A DNA stretch of 64,000 bases from DASQUK01 sp963756425 (GCA_963756425.1 CAVWNW010000018.1:124001-188000), one strand, 5' to 3'. Positions 38,874 to 47,875 are shown, numbered from the stretch's first letter. Notes: generated from the sequence alone by a model not told the origin. A program made the numbers and translations.

Positions 38874-41800
38874 TCAGGGGCCGGCGGCCATCGTCGCCGG
38901 CGGCGCCGCGTAGGGCCTCTCGGGGTCGGCGCCCTGGAGCTGCCAGACCTCGTGGCCGTAGGTGTCGAACACGAGGAACTGGTCGGGACCGGGGTCCTTG
39001 GTGTCGCCGCGGTGGAGGATGTACGCGAGCTGGTCGGCCCCGTCGCTGAGGTCGATCCGGAACTCGATGCCGAACACGTCCTGACCGACCGGCCGCACCG
39101 GGTCGGTCCATGGAGGCTCGGTCGCGGCACCCGTCCACACGTGAAGGCCCCAGAAGTCGTTGAAGTCGGTGCTGGTGGGATCGCCGTAGTCGCCGGCCGG
39201 GCGCCGATAGTGGATGGTCGCGAAGTCCTCGGCTGCCCCGCGGGACCGGTGGACCACCTGCTCGCCAGGCTGGAACCAGGCCGTCGGGGTCTCGGTGGGC
39301 GTGAGGGTCTGGGCGTCGATGTCGACGGTCCCCCCGTTGCGGACCGTCACCGTCAACGGCGACGACAGGTCGGGAGGCGTCAGCGTGAACACGGCGCCGT
39401 AGTCGTCCGTCGCGTCCGGCGGGGAGTTGGTCCTGATGGGGCCCTCCGGGCTGGACGCGTCGATCGTCACGGCCGAGCAGTCGGTGCAGGCGTACCGGAC
39501 GGTGGCGTGGCCCTGGGCCGCGGCCTGCGACGTGTAGATCGTCGCGTCGCCCTGGCGCAGCCAGATCTCCGGCGTCGTGCCGGGGTCGAAGCTGCGGTCG
39601 GGGCTGTTGTCGGGATCCTTGGTGTCGCCGCGGTGGACGATGAAGTTCACGGGCAGTGTGTCGTTCGCCAGCTTCACGAACGCGAACCGGCCGTACTCGT
39701 CCTCGCCCAGGAACGGCTTGGGGCTGGTCCAGTCGGTGGCCTCCTCGGGAGCGATGGCGTCGCCCCAAAGGTGCAGGCCCCAGAAGTCGTTGGCGTTGCC
39801 GGTCGTGTGGTCGCCGTAGTCGCCCGCCGGCCGGGCGTAGTGGATGACGGCGTAGGGGTTCCTCGGCGCCGCGGCCTCCGGGAACTCGACACCGACGTTG
39901 ACCACCTCGTCGGCGGCCAAGTGACCCGAGAGGTCGTTCACGATGGCCCGGAACGACAGCCTGGTGTCCTCGTGGCCACGCAGGTGGCTGGCGTCGTAGA
40001 ACACGCGGTACGGCGGGTTGTCGTCGGTTCCGATCGGCACGTAGTCGCCGGAGCCCTCCCGCACGGCGAACGTCACCTCTGCATACGCGTCCTGGTCGAG
40101 CTCGGCGGAGACCTCCACCCGGTCGGTGACCCGGTGGCCGTCCCAGGTGTTGGTGCCCAGCTCGGCGGTGTCTCCGTGCTCGAGGCTGGTGATGGCGATG
40201 CCGGGTGCGGCGTCGCTCGCCGGCACCGGCTTCTTGGCCTGATAGACGACGACCCCCAGCGCCGGCACGGTGAGGCCGAGCGCGCCGTCGGCTCCGGTCG
40301 TGACGGTGTCCGGCACGTTCGCACTGGGCGCCAGCTTGCGCGACACGAGCTTGTACTTGGTGCCTGAGGACGAGTACGTCGGCACATCGGCGCTGGCCGC
40401 GGTCTCGCTGTTGTTGAGGGCGACCACGTACTCGATGCGCTGGTCACGGTCGATCCGCGAGAAGGCGTAGACGCCGGGCACGTCGGCGCTGACGCGGTGG
40501 ATCTGGGCGCCCGAACGCAGCGCGGGGTGCTGGCGAGACAGCTTGCCGAGCTCCTTGATCGTCTCGTAGAGCGGGTGGTCGCGGCCGAAGTTGTCGTCCG
40601 CCGACGTCTCGTCGGTGCCGATCAGGTCGTTGTCGGCGTACGAGGGCACGAAGTTGGCGAACATGTCCTCGCGGGCGTCCTTGTCGCCGCCATCGCCCAC
40701 GAAGCCCTGTTCGTCGCCGTAGTAGACGACCGGCTGGCCGCGCGCGAAGAACATGAGGGCGTGCGCCAGCCGGGAGCGGGCCAGCAGCTCGGCGTCGGCG
40801 GCGCCGGCCTGGTCGACGCGCTGCAGGAAGTAGCCGATGCGCCCCATGTCGTGGTTCCCGAGGAACGTGGGCATCGCATAGGCATTGCTGTCGGCGTCGG
40901 TGTAGTAGTCGTCCAGGGCGAAGAAGTCGCGCAGGGCGTCGGTTGACGCGCTCTGAGAGGCGAAGCCGCGCGCCGCCAGCTGGAAGCCGAAGTCGATCGT
41001 CGACTGGAGCCGGCCCCGGGTGGAGAACTCGCTCATGAACGGCGGGCCGAACTGCTGGTCGAACACCTCGCCGAAGGCGAAGAAGTCGTCGATGCCCCGC
41101 GCCTCCGCCGCCGCCAGGATGTCCGGGCCGAACTTCTGCCAGAACTCCATGTTCACGTGCTTGGTGGTGTCGATGCGGAACCCGTCGACGCCGAACTCGT
41201 CGATCCAGAACGAGTAGATGTCGACCATCCCCTCGACCACTTCGCGGCGCTCGGTCCACAGGTCGTCGAGCCCGAAGAAGTCGCCGTAGAGCGAGTTCTC
41301 GCCGGTGAAGCTCGTGTTCCCCCGGTTGTGGTACAGCAGCGGGTCGTTGAGCCATGCCGGGTTCTTCACGTTCGCCTCGCCGGGCGGCACGGTCGCCGCG
41401 TACGGGAACGAGCTCGCGTTCACGTCGGGGAACGAGTAGTCGGGCTGTCCCGAGTAGGCGAAGTCGGAGTCGTTGAACGGTTGCCCGGCGGTGTCGCGAT
41501 ACGGGAAGTCGCGCTTGTTGCGGTAGCCGGCGTTGCCCTCGAGCTGGATGACGTCGGCGGTGTGGTTCGTGACGATGTCCATGACCACCTTCATGTCGCG
41601 GTCATGGGCTTCGTCGACCAGGCGCGCGAACTCTGCATTCGTCCCGAGATGGGGGTCGACGTGCAGGAAGTCCTCGATCCAGTAGCCGTGGTAGCCGGCG
41701 GAATGCCCATACAGGTCGGTCGTATCCGACTGGGTCGGCTTGTTGGTGAAGATCGGCCCCACCCAGATGGCGGTGACCCCGAGGCCCTGGAGGTACGGCA

Positions 41801-42743
41801 GCTTGCGGCGCAGGCCCTCGAGATCGCCACCGTGGTAGTAGCCCTTCTGGTCCGGGAGGTACCCGTGAGCCAGCACGTTCTCCTGGGTGTCGCCGGCCAC
41901 GCAGGTTCCCGCAAAGGCACCGCAGTTGTTCCTGCGGTTGCCGTCGTTGAACCGGTCGGGAATGGCGAAGTAGAGGAGCTCGTCGACGAACGGGTGGCGC
42001 ACGGGCTCGCGCACGAGCGCTGCGTCGTCGACCGGCACCGCCGGCGTCACGGTGATGTCGAGCAGGTGGCTGGCCTGGTCGTAGCTGAACGTGGCGGCGT
42101 CACCGGCGGACCCGACAGTGAACGTGATGTTGGCGCCGTCACGGACGCCACCGGCCCCGTAGTTCTCGTCCCACGTCTCGTCGATCGCCACCTTGGCCTC
42201 GTAGGTGCCAGGCGGCAGCGATGACGTCGAGAAGCGCCCGACCCCGTCGCCGTCGGGGTCCTGCAGCCAGGACCGCAGGCAACCCGGATCCCAATCACTG
42301 GTACAGCCCAGCTCGCTCTGGAAGCTGCCGGGCGCGGTGGCGATGACCGACGTCTGGTTGTCCGTGACCCAGTGGGTCTCGTCGTCGTAGAAGAACTTGA
42401 CCGGGCCCGTGGCTGCCAGGGACAGGCCGATGTTCGGTCCGTCACGCACGGCGCCGGCGCCGTAGCTCTCGGCCCACGTGCCGTCGAGCGCCGCCTTGTA
42501 CTCCCAACTCCCGGCCGGGAGCGGAAAGCTCGCCTGCCAGACACCGTCATCGGCGTCGAGCGCCAGATGGGTCGTCGCGCACTCCGGCTGCCAGTCGCCA
42601 GGGCAGCCCAGCTCCTGCTGGAAGCTCCCGGCAACGGTCACGGTGGTCGGCTCGGCCGCCGCTGGGCCGGCCGTGCCGGCGACCCCGAGCGTCGCAGCAA
42701 CGATGCCCGGGACCAGAAGCAGCACGAGTGGTCTACGCGCCAT
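38874..42743 (-). CDS. Secreted multidomain GH13 alpha-amylase/pullulanase-like enzyme
   Basis: The 1289-residue protein has a signal peptide (RRPLVLLLVPGIVAAT ... PAAAEP), two X25/SusE-like pullulanase repeats (about 34-115 and 138-218: SFQQELGCPGDWQPEC, SFQSELGCTSDWDPGC), a GH13 barrel (about 245-760) with nucleophile Asp near 520 (DGFRIDTTKH), acid/base Glu near 558 (FGEVFD) and NHD near 631, and two PUD/CBM41-like starch-binding domains (about 966-1050, 1176-1289). It cleaves external alpha-glucans. ATG 42743 gives the signal peptide. Divergent from a sigma factor gene. Confidence 0.92.
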   Translation of the reverse strand: MARRPLVLLLVPGIVAATLGVAGTAGPAAAEPTTVTVAGSFQQELGCPGDWQPECATTHLALDADDGVWQASFPLPAGSWEYKAALDGTWAESYGAGAVRDGPNIGLSLAATGPVKFFYDDETHWVTDNQTSVIATAPGSFQSELGCTSDWDPGCLRSWLQDPDGDGVGRFSTSSLPPGTYEAKVAIDETWDENYGAGGVRDGANITFTVGSAGDAATFSYDQASHLLDITVTPAVPVDDAALVREPVRHPFVDELLYFAIPDRFNDGNRRNNCGAFAGTCVAGDTQENVLAHGYLPDQKGYYHGGDLEGLRRKLPYLQGLGVTAIWVGPIFTNKPTQSDTTDLYGHSAGYHGYWIEDFLHVDPHLGTNAEFARLVDEAHDRDMKVVMDIVTNHTADVIQLEGNAGYRNKRDFPYRDTAGQPFNDSDFAYSGQPDYSFPDVNASSFPYAATVPPGEANVKNPAWLNDPLLYHNRGNTSFTGENSLYGDFFGLDDLWTERREVVEGMVDIYSFWIDEFGVDGFRIDTTKHVNMEFWQKFGPDILAAAEARGIDDFFAFGEVFDQQFGPPFMSEFSTRGRLQSTIDFGFQLAARGFASQSASTDALRDFFALDDYYTDADSNAYAMPTFLGNHDMGRIGYFLQRVDQAGAADAELLARSRLAHALMFFARGQPVVYYGDEQGFVGDGGDKDAREDMFANFVPSYADNDLIGTDETSADDNFGRDHPLYETIKELGKLSRQHPALRSGAQIHRVSADVPGVYAFSRIDRDQRIEYVVALNNSETAASADVPTYSSSGTKYKLVSRKLAPSANVPDTVTTGADGALGLTVPALGVVVYQAKKPVPASDAAPGIAITSLEHGDTAELGTNTWDGHRVTDRVEVSAELDQDAYAEVTFAVREGSGDYVPIGTDDNPPYRVFYDASHLRGHEDTRLSFRAIVNDLSGHLAADEVVNVGVEFPEAAAPRNPYAVIHYARPAGDYGDHTTGNANDFWGLHLWGDAIAPEEATDWTSPKPFLGEDEYGRFAFVKLANDTLPVNFIVHRGDTKDPDNSPDRSFDPGTTPEIWLRQGDATIYTSQAAAQGHATVRYACTDCSAVTIDASSPEGPIRTNSPPDATDDYGAVFTLTPPDLSSPLTVTVRNGGTVDIDAQTLTPTETPTAWFQPGEQVVHRSRGAAEDFATIHYRRPAGDYGDPTSTDFNDFWGLHVWTGAATEPPWTDPVRPVGQDVFGIEFRIDLSDGADQLAYILHRGDTKDPGPDQFLVFDTYGHEVWQLQGADPERPYAAPPATMAAGP

Positions 42744-42832
42744 GGCCACACCCCCTGATCGCCCCTGAGCATAGAGTGCGGCGCGGAACTCGTTCCGTGG
42801 TCCACGCGGGCGCGTGACATCGTGGTCAACCG

Positions 42833-43498
42833 ATGCGCGAGCCGCCCGAGCTGCCCCCTGACGGCGAGCTGGTGGCGCGCCTGCGGTCCAGGGACGACGC
42901 CGCCTTTGCGCTGGTGCTCGACGCCTGGTCCGGCGGGATGGCCCGGGTGGCCCGATCCATCGTGTCGACGCACGCCTCCGCGGACGAGGTCGTGCAGGAC
43001 GCATGGCTTGCGGTCATCCAGGGCGTCGGAAGGTTCGAGGGCCGCTCGTCGCTCAAGACCTGGGTGTACCGGATCCTGGTCAACGCCGCGAAGCGGCGGG
43101 CGCTGCGCGAGGGGCGCCATGTCTCGTGGAGCCCGGTGGCCGGCGAGGACAACACGCCCACCGTCGATCCGGCGCGGTTCGGCGGCCCGGACGACCGGTT
43201 TCCCGGGCACTGGTTGGCGTTCCCGGCGCCATGGTCGTCGCCCGAGCAGGACATGCTTGCCGGCGAGGTCCAGGCGCAGGTCGAGGCCGCGCTGGCCGAG
43301 CTGCCCGCCCGCCAGCGGGTCGTCATCACGCTCCGCGACGTCGAGGGCTATGGCTCCGACGAGGTGTCCTCCATCCTGGAGATATCGGCCGCCAACCAGC
43401 GGGTGCTGCTGCACCGCGCCCGGGCGTTCGTGCGCGGCAAGCTGGAGGAGTACTTCGTGGCGTCGACATCAGACCCCGGAACCGTGGTGAGCCCGTGA
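42833..43498 (+). CDS. ECF-type RNA polymerase sigma factor
   Basis: The 221-residue protein has region 2 (RVARSIVSTHASADEVVQDAWLAV, RSSLKTWVYRILVNAAKRR) and region 4 (ALAELPARQRVVITLRDVEGY, SAANQRVLLHRARAFVR) separated by a longer linker (residues about 95-140) than usual. The next gene, overlapping by GTGA, encodes a zinc-finger anti-sigma protein. Divergent from the amylase, which could be a target, though no GGAAC-N16-CGT-type promoter with correct spacing was found upstream of it. Confidence 0.93.
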   Translation: MREPPELPPDGELVARLRSRDDAAFALVLDAWSGGMARVARSIVSTHASADEVVQDAWLAVIQGVGRFEGRSSLKTWVYRILVNAAKRRALREGRHVSWSPVAGEDNTPTVDPARFGGPDDRFPGHWLAFPAPWSSPEQDMLAGEVQAQVEAALAELPARQRVVITLRDVEGYGSDEVSSILEISAANQRVLLHRARAFVRGKLEEYFVASTSDPGTVVSP

Positions 43499-43734
43499 CC
43501 GACCTGAACTGCGACGAGCTGGTGGAGCTGGTCACCGACTACCTCGACGGCGCCCTCGATGACGAGACCGGGCGTCGAGTCGCCGACCACCTCGCCGGTT
43601 GCGACGGCTGCACCTCCTACGTCGACCAGATGCGGCAGACGATCGCGACCTTGGGCTCGTCACCGTCCGACACCGAGCTGACGGACGAGGCTCGCAGCGC
43701 GCTGCGGGCGGCGTTCCGGGAGCCGCCCGGCTGA
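43495..43734 (+). CDS. zf-HC2 anti-sigma factor (soluble)
   Basis: The 79-residue protein (NCDELVELVTDYLDGAL, then HLAGCDGCTSYVDQM) carries the H-x3-C-x2-C zinc motif of ZAS anti-sigma domains, which bind their cognate sigma and often respond to thiol oxidation. There is no membrane helix. GTG 43495 overlaps the sigma stop, so the pair is made together. A close paralogue is encoded at 45098. Confidence 0.88.
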   Translation: MTDLNCDELVELVTDYLDGALDDETGRRVADHLAGCDGCTSYVDQMRQTIATLGSSPSDTELTDEARSALRAAFREPPG

Positions 43735-43782
43735 TCCGCCCGCCGGATGGAGCCGCCCGGCGTGTAACGCCTGGGCCGATCG

Positions 43783-43798
43783 TGACTCTGCAGAGTCA
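43783..43798. promoter_or_regulatory. 16-bp perfect palindrome TGACTCTGCAGAGTCA at the MFS start
   Basis: The palindrome's last base is the A of the MFS start codon (ATG 43798), leaving no room for a ribosome-binding site. This suggests a leaderless mRNA with an operator over the transcription start, or an alternative start further in. Perfect symmetry of this length is unlikely by chance in an intergenic region of 63 bp. Confidence 0.55.
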
Positions 43799-45093
43799 TG
43801 GTCGACACAACCGTCGAGCCTTCGGTCAACGCATCGCTGCGGCGGCGGCTGCTGCCACTGCAGCTGGCCGTGGCGCTCCAGGGGTTCATGCTCTGGGTGC
43901 CGGTCGAGAAGCTGTTCATGAACGAGATCGGCTTCGATGCCGCCACCGTCGGTGTGATGGCGGCGGCCTACGCGGCGCTGGTGCCGCTGGTCGAGATCCC
44001 CTCGGGGATCCTCGCCGACCGCTGGAGCCGCCGGGGCGTCCTGATCGTGGCGAGCACGGCCCTGATGCTGACCTCGCTGGTCGGCGGCCTCAGCAACAGC
44101 GTGCCGCTCTACATCGTCAGCGCCCTGTTCCTCGCCGTGTACTTCGCCATGTACTCGGGGACGATGGAGGCAACCGTATACGACACCCTGCTGGACGAGA
44201 CCGGGGACAGCGACGGGTTCGAGCGCCGCCTCGGCCGGGTGCGCTTCGTGGAGAGCGCGACATTGGTCGCGAGCTCACTCGCCGGTGGCGTGCTCGCCGG
44301 GCTCACGACTCCCCGCCTGACGTACTTCCTCACCGTGCCGTTCGCCCTCGCGTCGATCGTGGCGCTGTTGCGGTTCGACGAGCCTCGGCTCCACAAGTCC
44401 GAGGAGTCGACGTCGCTCCGGAGCCACGTCGCCGTCACCTACCGCACCATCACGCGGCGCCGCGAGCTGCTCCCCGCGGTTGGGCTGACTGTGCTCACCG
44501 CGTTGATGCTGCAGGTGATCTTCGAGTTCGGGCCGCTGTGGCTGGTGGCCTCGGGGACTTCACCGGGTCTGTACGGGCCGTTCTGGGCCGGCCTGGTGTC
44601 CACCCTGGGCCTGGGCGGCCTTCTCGCTGGGCGAGTACGGCTCAACCGGCCGGCAACGGTGGCCAGCACGATCGCCGTGCTGACGTTGGCGAGCTGGGCG
44701 CTCACCGCGACCCGGAACCTCCTGGTGGTGGCGATCGCGCAGTTCGCCGTGGCGCTCGTGGTGGTGACCATGAGCATCTACGTCTCGCGGGTGCTCCACG
44801 ACGCGGTGCCGTCGACGATCCGCTCCGGTGTGGTGTCGGGTGTCGGAGCGCTGTCGTGGGTCACCTTCCTGCCGTTCTCGCTGCTGTTCGGCGAGGTCAG
44901 CAAGAACTACGGCGTCGACACGGCGGCATGGATGATCACCGCTGTGGCCTTGCTGGCGGCCGCGGTGCTGGTCAAGGTCGTTCGCGCCGAGCGCGGCGAG
45001 GCGGTGGCCGCCGAGGTGGCCGCAGGGGAGGATGGCGGCGACGCCGCTGTGGAGGCCGAGAGTGTTCCGGCCGTCGGCGCACTGGCGGCGTGA
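43798..45093 (+). CDS. MFS transporter
   Basis: The 431-residue protein has 12 predicted membrane helices and the motif-A loop GILADRWSRRG between helices 2 and 3, with a partner segment GLLAGRVRLNRP in the second half. The C-terminal tail is acidic and Ala/Gly/Glu-rich (EAVAAEVAAGEDGGDAAVEAE). The substrate is unknown; a drug/sugar efflux role is usual for this branch. It lies between two zinc-finger anti-sigma genes and begins immediately after a 16-bp palindrome. Confidence 0.88.
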   Translation: MVDTTVEPSVNASLRRRLLPLQLAVALQGFMLWVPVEKLFMNEIGFDAATVGVMAAAYAALVPLVEIPSGILADRWSRRGVLIVASTALMLTSLVGGLSNSVPLYIVSALFLAVYFAMYSGTMEATVYDTLLDETGDSDGFERRLGRVRFVESATLVASSLAGGVLAGLTTPRLTYFLTVPFALASIVALLRFDEPRLHKSEESTSLRSHVAVTYRTITRRRELLPAVGLTVLTALMLQVIFEFGPLWLVASGTSPGLYGPFWAGLVSTLGLGGLLAGRVRLNRPATVASTIAVLTLASWALTATRNLLVVAIAQFAVALVVVTMSIYVSRVLHDAVPSTIRSGVVSGVGALSWVTFLPFSLLFGEVSKNYGVDTAAWMITAVALLAAAVLVKVVRAERGEAVAAEVAAGEDGGDAAVEAESVPAVGALAA

Positions 45094-45097
45094 CGCG

Positions 45098-45301
45098 GTG
45101 ATCGCGCTCGAGTGCCGCACCATCGTCGAGCTCGCGTCCGTCTACCTCGACGACGACCTCGACGCCGACCGCCACGATCGCGTCGACGCTCATTTGGCGG
45201 GATGTGACGGCTGCAAGCGGTACGTCGATCAGGTCGGCCAGACTGTGCGCCTCGTGGGTCGGCTGCAACGCGTGGATCCGGGCCGCCAGAGCTCCCATTG
45301 A
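45098..45301 (+). CDS. zf-HC2 anti-sigma-like protein (second copy)
   Basis: The 67-residue protein (LECRTIVELASVYLDDDLD, then HLAGCDGCKRYVDQV) keeps the H-x3-C-x2-C zinc motif and is alignable with the anti-sigma at 43495 along nearly its whole length (shared AGCDGC, YVDQ, QT). No sigma factor gene is adjacent. GTG 45098 is 5 nt after the MFS stop, so it is likely co-transcribed with the transporter. Confidence 0.8.
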   Translation: MIALECRTIVELASVYLDDDLDADRHDRVDAHLAGCDGCKRYVDQVGQTVRLVGRLQRVDPGRQSSH

Positions 45302-45346
45302 TGCACCGTGGCGACCCGATCGCCGCCGACGCCGTTAGGAGATCCG

Positions 45347-47875
45347 ATGTCCGAGAGTCGAGCCGCGTACGACGAGCTATTGGCCACGCTCCGCACCGTC
45401 GGCGGGCGTTTCGCCGGTACTGATTGGGGTCTGACCGATCCCGTCGACGTCGCCGAGGGCCTCCGCGTGGTGACCCACCTGCTGGCCATCGGCCTCGAGA
45501 CCCAGTTCGAGGACGACGCCGCACACCCCGTGTTCCGTGCCATCGTCACGCCGTGGCGGAAGGCCCTCGGCGACAACGCCGACGCCCGCTACCACGACGC
45601 GCCGGTCCACCCGGCCGGCACGTACCGCATGCGGGGCCGGACGGCCGGGGCGGTCTACGTGTCGTTGACCGTCGAGGCCGGTGCGGTTGAGGGTGCGTTC
45701 CCATCGGGGACCGCGGGATCGCTGAACGACTCCGGATTCGACGTGGCGGACGACGGTTCCTTCGAGATCACAGTGGGCGGTCCGGCCCGGAACCGCGGGT
45801 GGCTGGCGCTCCCGCCGGACGCCGCCCGCATCACCGTGCGTCACTACTGGGAGGACGTCCGATGCCCCAACGTCCCGCCCGTTCCCGACCTGGGCCTGAC
45901 CATCGAGCTCGTCGATGGCGATGTGCCGTCGGCCCCGGCGGCGCCGACGGACGCCTCGGTCGCAGCGGCGCTCCGCCGCACCGCCACGTTCGTGCGGAGC
46001 CGCACCCTCGACGTGATTCCGAAGCCCGGCGAGGGCGACGCCCCGGCGTTCGTGTCGCGCGTTCCGCACGTGTTCCCGCCCCCGGCGCGCCCGGGCGCTC
46101 ACGCGCTGGCGGCGGCCGACGCCGCGTACAGCATGGCGCCCTACCTCCTGGGCCCCGACGAGGCCCTGGTCATGCGCGCCCGCTGGCCGAACTGCCGGTG
46201 CGCCAACGTCTCGCTCTGGAACCGCCAGCTCCAGACCTTCGACTACCTGCGCCATCGGGTGAGCCTCAACCGTGCCCAAGCCGTCGCCGATCCGGACGGC
46301 GCCGTGACCATGGTCATCGCCCACCGCGACCCCGGCGTTCCCAACTGGCTGTCGACCGAGGGCCGGCCGTTCGGCCTGGTGTTCTGGCGGTTCATGCTGC
46401 CCGAGGGCCCGATCGACACTCCCGCAGCCCAGGTCGTTCCCGTCGGATCGCTGCCTGAGCGCCCGCCCGGATCCCGCGGGTCAGGCGTCCTCGACCGGGA
46501 CCGCGAAGCGGTCCATGTAGTCGGCAAGGTCGGTGCGCAGCGCCGCGGCGTCGAAACCCCAGTCCTCGGCCGTGTACTGGTGCGTGCCGTGCTGGCCGCG
46601 GGGCTTGGCCGCCAGGTAGCGGGCGATGCGCTCGCGATGCCCGTCGGTCAGCTCGCGGCCGATCGCCTCGTACGCGCCTGCGATCGCGGCCACGGGGTCA
46701 TCCATCAGGTCGGCGAACCGGACGTCGCCGTAAATGCCAGGCAACGACCCCTCACGGCGTCGCCGAGCGATCGCGTTGAGGGCGTCAGCGAACAGGGCGC
46801 CGATCAGCGCCGACAGGACATCGAGGTCGACGGAGTCGGTGCGCAGCCAGCGGACCATCGCGGCGGTGCTGGCCGTGGACGGCATGGTGCGCGCCGGGTC
46901 ACGGTGCGTCAGCACGATGCGGGCGTCGGGATACGCAGTGAGCAGGTCGTCCAGCATGAACACGTATCCCGGCGTCTTGAGCAGCCACCGCCGAGCCGGG
47001 CGCCCGTGCTGGACCGTCTGCAGCAGCGCCCGGTGGAACGCCAGGTCGGCGGCGACATCGGGTTGCCAGTCGCCCTGGTCGGTCAGCACCATCGACCAGT
47101 GGCTGCCGGCGAACGACGGCGCACAGATCGTGATGCACTCCACGGGCAGGTCCGACCGCAGCTCGTGCATCGCCGCGAACTCGGGCTGAACGTCGGCCCA
47201 CAGCTCCTGCTCGGCCTCGGTCATCGCACGCCGTTCGTGCTCGGCGGTGCCGTCGGGCAGCACGGGGTGGATGACGTCCGTCGCCGTGGGCGAGCGCAGG
47301 CCGGGATCGAGGCCGAGCAGCTCGAACAGGATCGTGGTTCCCGAGCGCGCCGGCCCGGTGACGATCACCGGCGCCTCGATCACCTCGTCTGCGATCGACG
47401 GCTCGCCGCGCCGGCGCTCGCCGACCAGGAACCGGGTGCGCAGGCAACGCAGCAGCTCCTCCCGGGTCATGAGGCGGCCGACGACGTGCAGGTCACTGCG
47501 GTTGACTGCGTCGACAAGGGCGCGCAGGCGGGCCTCCCAGTCGCCATCACCCAGGTCAGCGGGATCGGCGATGGCCGTGGACGTGCGCGCCTGCTCGATC
47601 AGGTCGGCGGCCTCGATGGGCACCAGGCGACGGGGTCCACCCGAGGCGGAGCCCATCGCGTTGACCCGCCTCACCCAGTCCGGCCGCCGGTACCTCTCCC
47701 GCATCGGTGTCACGCCCATGTTCCACCGAGTCAACCACAGGCCCTGGTCAGGGGGACCGACCGGCGGCGATCGAGCCATCACGCACAAGCGCGGAAGCCC
47801 GGGGGCCGGCAATCGCCCGTGTTGCGGCCCCCGGTGCCTCCGCTGGGGAATGACAGGATGGCGGAGGCGAATTAG
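45347..47875 (+). CDS. DUF1214-type protein, reading frame runs on antisense to sulfotransferase
   Basis: ATG 45347 has TAGGAGATCC upstream. Residues 1-370 look like an ordinary DUF1214 protein (GAVEGAFPSGTAGSLNDSG, NVSLWNRQLQTFDYLRHRV, AHRDPGVPNWLSTEGRPFG, VFWRFMLPEGP), ending in the family near QVVPVGSL (about 46455). No in-frame stop follows; the frame stays open for another 1.4 kb on the antisense strand of the sulfotransferase gene, producing Arg/Gly-rich sequence. A TGA lies one frame off at about 46456, so the true end is probably there with a lost base. Confidence 0.6.
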   Translation: MSESRAAYDELLATLRTVGGRFAGTDWGLTDPVDVAEGLRVVTHLLAIGLETQFEDDAAHPVFRAIVTPWRKALGDNADARYHDAPVHPAGTYRMRGRTAGAVYVSLTVEAGAVEGAFPSGTAGSLNDSGFDVADDGSFEITVGGPARNRGWLALPPDAARITVRHYWEDVRCPNVPPVPDLGLTIELVDGDVPSAPAAPTDASVAAALRRTATFVRSRTLDVIPKPGEGDAPAFVSRVPHVFPPPARPGAHALAAADAAYSMAPYLLGPDEALVMRARWPNCRCANVSLWNRQLQTFDYLRHRVSLNRAQAVADPDGAVTMVIAHRDPGVPNWLSTEGRPFGLVFWRFMLPEGPIDTPAAQVVPVGSLPERPPGSRGSGVLDRDREAVHVVGKVGAQRRGVETPVLGRVLVRAVLAAGLGRQVAGDALAMPVGQLAADRLVRACDRGHGVIHQVGEPDVAVNARQRPLTASPSDRVEGVSEQGADQRRQDIEVDGVGAQPADHRGGAGRGRHGARRVTVRQHDAGVGIRSEQVVQHEHVSRRLEQPPPSRAPVLDRLQQRPVERQVGGDIGLPVALVGQHHRPVAAGERRRTDRDALHGQVRPQLVHRRELGLNVGPQLLLGLGHRTPFVLGGAVGQHGVDDVRRRGRAQAGIEAEQLEQDRGSRARRPGDDHRRLDHLVCDRRLAAPALADQEPGAQATQQLLPGHEAADDVQVTAVDCVDKGAQAGLPVAITQVSGIGDGRGRARLLDQVGGLDGHQATGSTRGGAHRVDPPHPVRPPVPLPHRCHAHVPPSQPQALVRGTDRRRSSHHAQARKPGGRQSPVLRPPVPPLGNDRMAEAN
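46481..47719 (-). CDS. Sulfotransferase family protein
   Basis: The 412-residue protein has the PAPS 5'-phosphosulfate loop VIVTGPARSGTTILFELLGLD and, later, the 3'-phosphate motif RIVLTHRDPARTMPS, with the LLKTPGYVFMLDDLL helix between, as in actinobacterial sulfotransferase_3 proteins (segments abbreviated). It transfers sulfate to a lipid or glycan acceptor, unknown here. ATG 47719 or 47704 may start it. Its coding strand is overlapped over its whole length by the run-on DUF1214 frame, which is almost certainly spurious in that part. Confidence 0.9.
   Translation of the reverse strand: MGVTPMRERYRRPDWVRRVNAMGSASGGPRRLVPIEAADLIEQARTSTAIADPADLGDGDWEARLRALVDAVNRSDLHVVGRLMTREELLRCLRTRFLVGERRRGEPSIADEVIEAPVIVTGPARSGTTILFELLGLDPGLRSPTATDVIHPVLPDGTAEHERRAMTEAEQELWADVQPEFAAMHELRSDLPVECITICAPSFAGSHWSMVLTDQGDWQPDVAADLAFHRALLQTVQHGRPARRWLLKTPGYVFMLDDLLTAYPDARIVLTHRDPARTMPSTASTAAMVRWLRTDSVDLDVLSALIGALFADALNAIARRRREGSLPGIYGDVRFADLMDDPVAAIAGAYEAIGRELTDGHRERIARYLAAKPRGQHGTHQYTAEDWGFDAAALRTDLADYMDRFAVPVEDA
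47800..47833. promoter_or_regulatory. Large dyad in divergent region, CGGGGGCCG ... CGGCCCCCG
   Basis: A perfect 9-bp inverted repeat (47800-47808 and 47825-47833) with a 16-nt loop lies between the divergent sulfotransferase and BTAD regulator starts. Its place, upstream of both genes, suits an operator or attenuator rather than a terminator. Confidence 0.4.

Noticed and set aside
42785..42789. GGAAC as a -35 element of an ECF promoter between the amylase and sigma genes
   Set aside because: No CGTC/CGT-type -10 is found at 16-17 nt spacing; it is better explained as half of a small GGAAC/GTTCC dyad.
47800..47833. Hairpin considered as a terminator
   Set aside because: It lies between two divergent starts, upstream of both genes, so nothing is left to terminate; kept as a possible regulatory dyad.
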